From positions 1-11,765 of the forward strand of contig DAOTUB010000316.1 in the NCBI GenBank assembly GCA_034437455.1: a stretch of DNA of 11,765 nucleotides. Reading direction: 5' to 3'. Every line of letters starts with the position of its first letter. Position 1 is the first letter of the stretch. The notes below the pieces were generated by a model, which saw only the letters and a list, made by a program, of their open reading frames with translations, had not been told where the DNA came from and did no database searches. Source of the DNA: DAOTUB01 sp034437455. Its GTDB lineage: Bacteria; Chloroflexota; Anaerolineae; B4-G1. Both the position numbers and the translations under genes were made by a program. Positions 6,398-11,765 of the stretch are shown here, one piece after another.

Positions 6398-6525
6398 GAA
6401 ATACCGTATCTTCTCAAAAAGTCGGGGGATGTAGCCGAGGTTTCCATACCTCGCCGGGCTAGCGCGCTATGGAAAGCGCGGCTACGGTACAATTGCCCCG
6501 AATTATTGAGAAGATACGAAATACC
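6398..6525. mobile_element. 112-bp MITE with 12-bp terminal repeats and 8-bp target duplication
   Basis: The element is 6406-6517. Its ends are GTATCTTCTCAA and a perfect inverted copy TTGAGAAGATAC. It is flanked by an exact 8-bp direct repeat GAAATACC at 6398-6405 and 6518-6525. Further pairs run inward: TCGGGG/CCCCGA (6422, 6496), GTAGCCG/CGGCTAC (6431, 6479) and TTTCCAT/ATGGAAA (6441, 6469), so the whole element can fold back on itself. There is no coding capacity. The transposase family that moved it is not recognised; its ends differ from those of the IS66-like element beyond the first three bases. Confidence 0.82.
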
Positions 6526-6569
6526 TACTGATGCCCTTGCTCATTTTGAGCAAGGGCATCAGTAGGTAT
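6521..6569. terminator. Very strong 23-bp hairpin, possible terminator of the - strand operon
   Basis: The arms 6521-6543 and 6547-6569 are perfect reverse complements with a TTT loop, and three more pairs follow after one mismatch. It lies about 40 bases beyond the stop of the - strand hypothetical gene. Read on the - strand the stem is followed by TTTCGTATCTTC, only weakly T-rich, so classical intrinsic termination is plausible but not certain. The right copy of the neighbouring MITE's target duplication overlaps its left arm, so the MITE inserted at the hairpin's edge. Confidence 0.55.
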
Positions 6570-6609
6570 CTCGGAAGTAACGTTGAACGTTGAATATATG
6601 TGGTATGTT

Positions 6610-7098
6610 TTATACTTTGTTTTGTTCTTGCAATTCCACAAGCTCTTTGATTTCCCGTTCCAGTTTCTGCCCAGCAGCGAGGATATCGAGAAGCTGATCC
6701 TCAAGCATCTGGTCATCTTCGGGCCGCGTCTCCCATGCACCTTGAAGCGCCTCGTTCATCCGGGTCAGGCTGCGAGTCATGGCATCAAAGACATCCTCGG
6801 GTGTCATCTCGCGGGAGACCAACTTGACGCGCGGGCCGCTGTAAAAGCCCATCGATTCCATCTCCCGCTCCATTTCCCTTGCGAACTCCGGGTCGTCTTC
6901 GAATTCTCTCGTGTGTTCTACACTGGGGACGAACTCGAATCGCTTGTCGTTCAGAAGCATCTTGTGAAAATCGGCCAGTGGGAGGTTCAGCGCCAATTCC
7001 TCGCCCTGGAGCATCAGCCAAAGCTTTTTGACGGGCACAAAAAAGTCGGGAGCGGTTTCCAGGATCTCTATGACTCGACTGCTAATGTTGTCATCCAT
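6610..7098 (-). CDS. Hypothetical protein, possible winged-helix N-terminus
   Basis: A 162-residue soluble acidic protein that I do not recognise as a named family. Residues 5-60 have a helix-helix-helix-strand look (VPVKKLWLML, LADFHKMLLNDKRFEFV) that resembles the HARE/RNA-polymerase-delta type winged helix, where a small DNA- or protein-binding domain ends in DxRF. Residues 62-82 are highly charged. Residues 100-158 are helical, probably coiled coil (EDQLLDILAAGQKLEREIKEL). No membrane or signal segment is visible. It begins 31 bases after the UPF0173 hydrolase stop and shares its promoter. Its 3' end is near the MITE and hairpin that adjoin oriC. The GAG before the ATG is a weak ribosome binding site. 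Function unknown. Confidence 0.65.
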   Translation of the reverse strand: MDDNISSRVIEILETAPDFFVPVKKLWLMLQGEELALNLPLADFHKMLLNDKRFEFVPSVEHTREFEDDPEFAREMEREMESMGFYSGPRVKLVSREMTPEDVFDAMTRSLTRMNEALQGAWETRPEDDQMLEDQLLDILAAGQKLEREIKELVELQEQNKV

Positions 7099-7129
7099 TG
7101 TTTAATTCTCATATCCGTCCATTTGCGTG

Positions 7130-7813
7130 CTACAGTTCGTAGCTCTCGCCGGGTTTGAGCACGACAGGCTCGGCTGCGGTCTTGGAGCGTACCCGTTCGG
7201 CCCAGCCGTGGGGATCCTGCTTGACGACGTCAAAGGTGTCGTAGTGGATGGGAATGACGACGCGCGGTTCGATCAGTTTGACTGCTCGCAGGGCATCATC
7301 GGGTCCCATAGTAAAGTTATCGCCGATGGGTAAGGCCGCCAGATCGATCCCTTCCTCGCCAATGAGTCGCATGCTGTAGAAGAGACCTGTGTCGCCAGCC
7401 AGATAGATTTTCTTTCCCTCGGCGGTCAGCAGCAATCCGCACGGATTTCCGCCGCAGGAGCCATCGGGCAAGGCAGAGCCGTGGTGGGCGATGGTCAATT
7501 TGAGGTAGCCAAAGGGGTGTTGAAACCCTCCGCCGATGTGTTGAGCGTGCGTGCGAGATACGCCCTGAGCCTGGAGCCAATTGCAGATCTCGAAATTGGA
7601 GATGACGAGCGCGCCGGTCCGCTTGGCGATGGCTACCGTGTCGCCGACGTGATCACCGTGGCCGTGGGTGACCAGGATGTAATTCGCCTCGACAGCCTCG
7701 GCTGAGACAGGGGCCAGGGAATTCCCGGTGAAAAACGGATCCGCCAGGATGTGGTCTCCTCCAATGTTCAGGGCGAAAACAGAATGCCCGTACCAGGTCA
7801 GTCTGATAGTCAT
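7130..7813 (-). CDS. UPF0173 family metal-dependent hydrolase (metallo-beta-lactamase fold)
   Basis: About 227 residues with the metallo-beta-lactamase metal motif HGHGDH (51-56 in the longer count), then His111, Asp142 (AGDTGLFY) and His191 (IPIHYDTF), a complete dinuclear-metal set. The start WYGHSVFAL and the segment GGFQHPFGYLKLTIAHHGS are characteristic of UPF0173 proteins, cytoplasmic hydrolases whose natural substrate is generally unknown. Two adjacent ATGs exist; AGGAGG (7819-7824 on the + strand) is 5 bases from the second (7813) but only 2 from the first (7816), so the second is chosen. A near-perfect sigma70 promoter lies 58-86 bases upstream, and the small hypothetical gene follows 31 bases after the stop. 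Confidence 0.92.
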   Translation of the reverse strand: MTIRLTWYGHSVFALNIGGDHILADPFFTGNSLAPVSAEAVEANYILVTHGHGDHVGDTVAIAKRTGALVISNFEICNWLQAQGVSRTHAQHIGGGFQHPFGYLKLTIAHHGSALPDGSCGGNPCGLLLTAEGKKIYLAGDTGLFYSMRLIGEEGIDLAALPIGDNFTMGPDDALRAVKLIEPRVVIPIHYDTFDVVKQDPHGWAERVRSKTAAEPVVLKPGESYEL

Positions 7814-7870
7814 CATATCCTCCTATTGTGCGCAAGGGTAGCGCCTGTGATTTAACGAGTCTTGAGAAAG

Positions 7871-7899
7871 AGTATATCCTATGGACGGCGAGATGTCAA
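7871..7899 (-). promoter_or_regulatory. Near-perfect sigma70 promoter for the UPF0173 operon
   Basis: On the - strand TTGACA (7894-7899) is a perfect -35, followed by exactly 17 bases and TATACT (7871-7876) as -10. Transcription would start near 7864, giving a leader of about 50 bases to the UPF0173 start. It begins 12 bases after the end of the ABC gene, so the hydrolase need not depend on ABC transcription. Confidence 0.8.
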
Positions 7900-7910
7900 T
7901 CGGGGTTCGG

Positions 7911-10028
7911 TCACGGATGGGCAATGACAACCAGTGTGGCTGCCCGATCCAACGTGCACTGCAACGCCAGCCGCAGGTTTTCAGGATCGAGCGCCGCAAA
8001 GCTCTCGTCGAGCACGATCAGATCGGCGCCCTGGAGCAGGGCGCGGGCGATGTAGAGTCGACTGCGTTCTCCGTGAGAGAGCTGCCAACCAACCTCGCCG
8101 ACCATTTGCAGCATTCCCGCTGGCATCCGTTCCACCAGCCCGCTCAATCCCAGTTCGTGGCATATCTCTGTGGCTTTTTGAAAATCGGCGGCCTGGGGCG
8201 GCCAGCCCCGGCCCATCAACAAATTGAAGGCAAACGTGCCGATAAAGACGTGATTCTCGTGGAATTGGGGCGCGGCGGCGACTCGCTGCCGCCAGCCCTC
8301 GGCTCCCAGAGTTTGCCGGTCGAGCCCCTGCAAGAGCAACAGCCCGGATTCGGGAGAGCGCAGCCCGATGATGAGCGCGGCGAGGGTGGACTTGCCGCCG
8401 CCGGAAGGACCTTCCAGCAAGATTCGGTCGCCGGGGTAGATGTTCAAGTTGCATTTTTGAAGGATCGGTGCTCCTCGCTCGTGATAACGATAGACGAGGT
8501 CGTGGGCATTCAGGGAGACTTGTTGTTTTTTTGCATCTGTCGAGGCTGTTCCGGCGGTCAAGATAAAAGCTGGCAGCCCCTTGGCCTTTGAACGCGCAGC
8601 GGCGTGGAAAAGAGGAGCCGCCTTTTCCCAGGCAATCGCCGCATCCTCCACCGACAGGAGGCCCATAGAGAAAAGCTGTAGACTTTGATAGACGAACAGT
8701 GTTCCTCCAAGTCCGACGGCCAGGGATGACAAGGCCTTTTCCCCAGCGATAAAGGCGGGCGCCAGGGCCAACAATCCCAGGAGCAACCAGCCGCGCGGCA
8801 CCAGCGCCTTGACGAGTGCGGCCATCTGATCTGTGGCTCTGGATTGGGCCAGATAGCTTTCGAGCGCCCGATCTTCGCTCTCATGCCAGCGGTCGGGGGA
8901 TTCCTGGGCCAGGCGCGTCTGGTGCCCGACCATCCGCTCGACCAGATCGTGGGTGAGATCGAGGCGTAGCTCGGTCCAGCGGCGGCGCAGGCGGACGTAG
9001 CGCCATGTCAGCGCCAGGACAATGACCATCCAACCTCCAAGCAGAACGACGAGGGTCCACCCTCCCGCGCCCGCGACGAGGATCGGAATTGCGAGGAGCA
9101 GATCGATCGTGTGTGAAAGAACCAAAAGGCCGCCATCCAGGGCAAGTGTTTCGGCGGCTTCAGATTCGAGCGTGCGCCCAAGGAGTTGCCCGGCTCCCTG
9201 GTGACGGATCTCCTCTGGCTCCAGTTGCATGGTCCCATACAAAAGACGCTGCTTGACAAGCCAGCCCACGACGATGGAGAAAAGGCCGCCAAACCAGGGC
9301 TCGTGCAATCGAAAGGGGAGGTTGGTGAACAGGAGTAAGAGCCAGGCCAACAGCCAGCCCCAAGCCGGCTCGCCCTGGAGCGCCCCGCGCCACAGCACCC
9401 ACCACTCGGCCAGATAGGCGATCATTTTGGGGATGTATACGCTGAGAAAGGATAGAAACAGACGAGCGAGTCCGGCCTGGCGAACCTGGGACCACACGCC
9501 GGCGCCGGGCGATAGACGCAAAAGCCACCCGTGCCCAATCCGTGTCGAACCCAGCCGCTCATTCAAGATCGCGGCGCGCGCTTTGGCCTGGCGGCGTACC
9601 GAGACGCCGGCCTGGTCGAGCACGAGATCGATCTCGGCGAGCAGCGGTTCTTCGGCCTGACCGCGCAACGCCGCGCCAATTGCCTCTGTCCGAACGTCTC
9701 TGGCGACAAGATCGGGCGCGAGAAGAGTCACGACCTGGCGCTTGCTTTTCAGGAGGAGCAGGAGCGCCGGGCTGGCGTTCTGCGCGACTTGATCGGCCTG
9801 GGTGTAGAGGATTTCGACCGGCTCTGCTTCGACGTCGAGCCAATCAGCCGCCGCTTCGATCCACCGTCCGACAGCCTCCCGATCCCCCTGGCGCAATTGC
9901 CGGGGCGGAACCGGAAGGTCGAGTGGTGGGGAGATGAGGCCACGTTGATGAGCGAGCGTTCCAATTGCCTCGCCCAGTCTGTCCAGGGGCCAGGCAAGCG
10001 ATTCCAGGTCGTTTATCGCTGAACGCAT
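7911..10028 (-). CDS. Type-I ABC exporter, fused permease/ATPase, intact partner
   Basis: 705 residues from ATG 10028; an upstream extension of the frame to 10232 reads through the coding DNA of the previous gene and is not used. Residues 1-185 form a soluble domain without any cysteine, ending GWLLRLSPGAGVW. It could be a degenerate C39-peptidase-like domain as in peptide exporters, but this is an inference. Residues 186-460 are the membrane domain with about six helices. The ATPase is at 503-705: Walker A GPSGGGKS (540-547), Q-loop APQFHE (586-591), signature LSHGE (650-654, replacing LSGGQ), Walker B IVLDE (671-675), D-loop ALDP and switch His704. The protein ends two residues after the switch motif begins. 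Its start overlaps the restored end of the upstream ABC gene by 16 bases, so the two probably formed a heterodimer, perhaps exporting a peptide. GGAG lies 8 bases before the ATG. Confidence 0.85.
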   Translation of the reverse strand: MRSAINDLESLAWPLDRLGEAIGTLAHQRGLISPPLDLPVPPRQLRQGDREAVGRWIEAAADWLDVEAEPVEILYTQADQVAQNASPALLLLLKSKRQVVTLLAPDLVARDVRTEAIGAALRGQAEEPLLAEIDLVLDQAGVSVRRQAKARAAILNERLGSTRIGHGWLLRLSPGAGVWSQVRQAGLARLFLSFLSVYIPKMIAYLAEWWVLWRGALQGEPAWGWLLAWLLLLFTNLPFRLHEPWFGGLFSIVVGWLVKQRLLYGTMQLEPEEIRHQGAGQLLGRTLESEAAETLALDGGLLVLSHTIDLLLAIPILVAGAGGWTLVVLLGGWMVIVLALTWRYVRLRRRWTELRLDLTHDLVERMVGHQTRLAQESPDRWHESEDRALESYLAQSRATDQMAALVKALVPRGWLLLGLLALAPAFIAGEKALSSLAVGLGGTLFVYQSLQLFSMGLLSVEDAAIAWEKAAPLFHAAARSKAKGLPAFILTAGTASTDAKKQQVSLNAHDLVYRYHERGAPILQKCNLNIYPGDRILLEGPSGGGKSTLAALIIGLRSPESGLLLLQGLDRQTLGAEGWRQRVAAAPQFHENHVFIGTFAFNLLMGRGWPPQAADFQKATEICHELGLSGLVERMPAGMLQMVGEVGWQLSHGERSRLYIARALLQGADLIVLDESFAALDPENLRLALQCTLDRAATLVVIAHP

Positions 10029-11690
10029 GCTTCCTGCTCCGGGTGTTGGTTTTCGCTCAACCGGCCTTCCTCCATCCACAGCTTGCACCAGGTGCGGCTG
10101 CCCCATAATTCGGCCTGGACCTGCGTTTCGGTTTCCAGCATGGCCCGGTAGCGGGAATCCTGTTGTTGGGCCAGCGTGGCCGGGCTGCCCTCTTCGATGA
10201 TCTGCCCCCTTCCATGACCAGCACACGCTCAAAGGCCTGCGTCTCGCTCACGTCGTGGGTGATGCAGAGCAGGGTCGCACCGGACCACAATCGGCGAGCG
10301 CGGGCGAGCAACTCGCGGCGTTGGCTGCGGCCCAGGCCTCGGAAAGGCTCGTCCAGGATGACCAGACGCACTCCTGGTCTCAGCATCCCCCGCCCCAGCC
10401 GAACGCGCTGGCCCTCGCCGCCGGAGATAAGCCCGCCCCCCTCTCCCAGCGAGGTCTGCAATCCGTCGGGCAGGCTCTCCAGCACCTGGCGCAAGTCAGT
10501 CTGTTCGATAATTTGGGCGAAGGGGAGCGACGTGTCGTTCTCGTTGCCGTAACAGAGGTTGTCCAGAAAAGAGCGGTTCCAGATCTGGACGGCGGGGTCC
10601 ATCCAGCGGTTCGCCCTCGATCCAGATGCGCCCGCTGGCGGGACGGTGCCAACCCAACAGCAGGCTCACCAGGCTGGTCTTGCCCGCCCCCGATGGGCCA
10701 ACGATCGCCACGTGACTACCAGCTTCGATGTGCAGGTTGATCCCGCTCAGAATCGTGTGCCCGGCGGCTCGCACGCCTACCTCTTCCATGAGGATGCTCA
10801 GGCCGCCCGGTTGTGTGGTAGGTAGATGGCTTGATGCCCCGTCTTGGCTTGGTGTCGCCACGATGTTTTCCTCGGGAGCGCCCAAAGGTTCGAGGAGACG
10901 GAGGGTAATGTTGCGGTTGAGCGCATATCTGTGGGCGGCGTGCAAGACTTGCCGCGCCCGGAATGGCAAGTTGGTCCCCCCAATAGGCCAGCAGCAGCAC
11001 CCCCTCGCTGTTCCCTCCCCGCGCGATAGAGTCGAGGATAACCCAGGCGACGCCGACGATGACGACAAAGATCTGCACCCCCTCGACGGCGATCTGTAGG
11101 CGCAAGAATCTGACTTTGGTGTTTACCCACTTGGCGAGCAGGTTTTCGTGCTCGCGTCGGATGGACCGTTCTGCCCGGTGGGTGCGCACTGCGACGAGGC
11201 CCAACAGGGTGTCCAGGTAGTAGCGGCCCAGGGCTCCAATGTGCGTGCGGACGCGCAGGTCCTGTTCCGTCAGGGCAGGCAGCGCCGCCAGGGGAATGAC
11301 CATCGCCAGCGCGGCTGCCAGAACGATCACGGGGGCCAACGGCGGATGGATCCAGATCATGCCCGCCGTCGTCAGCACGACCTCGAAAAGGTATTGGATA
11401 AACTCTCTGCCCAGGACGGGCAGGCGGCGCAGTTGATGGATGTTGTGGCTGCGCTCGGCCATGTCAGAGACGGGGCGGCTGCGAAAGTAGCGGTCGTGCA
11501 GGCGGGGGATTTTCTCGAAAAAGGCGATGCGCAAGCGGGCCTCGATGCGCCGACCAAGACGCAACACGTCCACGTTGATGTAGAGTTGGAGCAAGAGGTT
11601 GGCGGCGACAAAGATGAGCAGGGCGATCATCATCCCTAGCAGGGTTTTCTCATAAAAAATCGACGCACTACGACTGATCGTTTCGAACAT
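10013..11690 (-). pseudogene. Degraded type-I ABC exporter gene (frameshifted, N-terminus incomplete)
   Basis: One exporter is spread over four reading stretches. The membrane part reads well from 11690 down to about 10977. The frame breaks at a G6 run (10976-10981), where one G too many shifts AYWG into GTNLPFRARQ. Walker A GPSGAGKTSL lies in the second frame. A second break near 10600-10612 joins GEPLDG directly to WMDPAVQIW, without the 14 or so residues normally between them. The signature ISGGEGQR, Walker B LVILDEP and switch ITHD follow. A third break at a G5 run (10205-10209, one G short) precedes a tail that ends at TAA 10015-10013. The visible N-terminus starts at what looks like the second membrane helix, with an in-frame TGA at 11700-11702 and no ribosome binding site. 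Base-call errors could explain the G-run breaks but not easily the middle one. Confidence 0.72.
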
Positions 11691-11765
11691 GCCAACAAAT
11701 CAGGCCAATGGTGTATGCGGTAAATTCTGCATCATCTCGGATAGGCGACTTGAGTGAGCATAGAT
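11691..11765. other. Window edge upstream of the ABC gene
   Basis: No gene is supported here. The - strand frame continuous with the ABC gene has TGA at 11700-11702, then stays open to the window edge with a non-hydrophobic sequence (RLSEMMQNLPHTPLA). The missing first helix of the exporter, if it exists, would be here in another frame or outside the window. Confidence 0.4.

Noticed and set aside
6080..6565. Open frame of 161 codons on the + strand
   Set aside because: It runs through DnaA boxes, the CTA track, a MITE and half of a hairpin; the translation has no domain character and no ribosome binding site.
6581..6594. Tandem CGTTGAA CGTTGAA
   Set aside because: Two 7-base copies are too little to support an iteron or regulatory call.
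7881..8591. Open frame of 236 codons on the + strand
   Set aside because: Antisense to the ATPase domain of the intact ABC exporter, whose Walker and signature motifs are unambiguous.
10029..10232. 68-codon N-terminal extension of the intact ABC exporter
   Set aside because: This DNA encodes the tail of the upstream ABC gene in another frame (QIIEEGSPATLAQQQ), and GGAG precedes the ATG at 10028.

Overview
The window reads like part of a chromosome from a Chloroflexota bacterium, probably an Anaerolineae relative. This is an inference from protein style only: the DnaA, the UPF0173 hydrolase, the nucleotidyltransferase and the ABC pair all look Chloroflexota-like. The coding DNA is GC-rich. 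The stretch around 5915-6610 is clearly richer in AT.

Left block, + strand, 1-3923: the 3' part of an iron-sulfur flavoprotein subunit and, overlapping it by one base, a DAO-family FAD oxidoreductase. Together they look like a two-subunit amine or imino-acid dehydrogenase of the sarcosine oxidase / proline dehydrogenase / HcnBC type. A sugar-nucleotide-type nucleotidyltransferase and a small PAP2 membrane phosphatase follow closely.

Centre, 3924-6609: a replication-initiation module. A 200-bp non-coding element with IS66-like ends (GTAAGCG) and an 8-bp target duplication comes first. Next is a sigma70-type promoter (CTGACA-17-TATAGT) embedded in a perfect 20-bp inverted repeat whose arms resemble a pair of NrdR boxes at 31-bp centre spacing. 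A second, extended -10 promoter and dnaA (440 aa) follow. Downstream of dnaA is a putative oriC with seven DnaA-box matches, a run of five CTA triplets that looks like a DnaA-trio element, and an AT-rich unwinding region. A second small mobile element (112 bp, 12-bp terminal repeats, 8-bp duplication) and a very strong 23-bp hairpin close this block. The two mobile elements bracket dnaA-oriC.

Right block, - strand, 6610-11765: a degraded type-I ABC exporter gene (at least three frame breaks and no first membrane helix in the visible frame), an intact partner ABC exporter whose start overlaps the restored end of the first, a UPF0173 metallo-beta-lactamase-fold hydrolase with a near-perfect sigma70 promoter, and a small hypothetical protein with a possible winged-helix N-terminus.

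Every gene in the window points toward the putative origin, so all would be transcribed head-on to forks leaving it.
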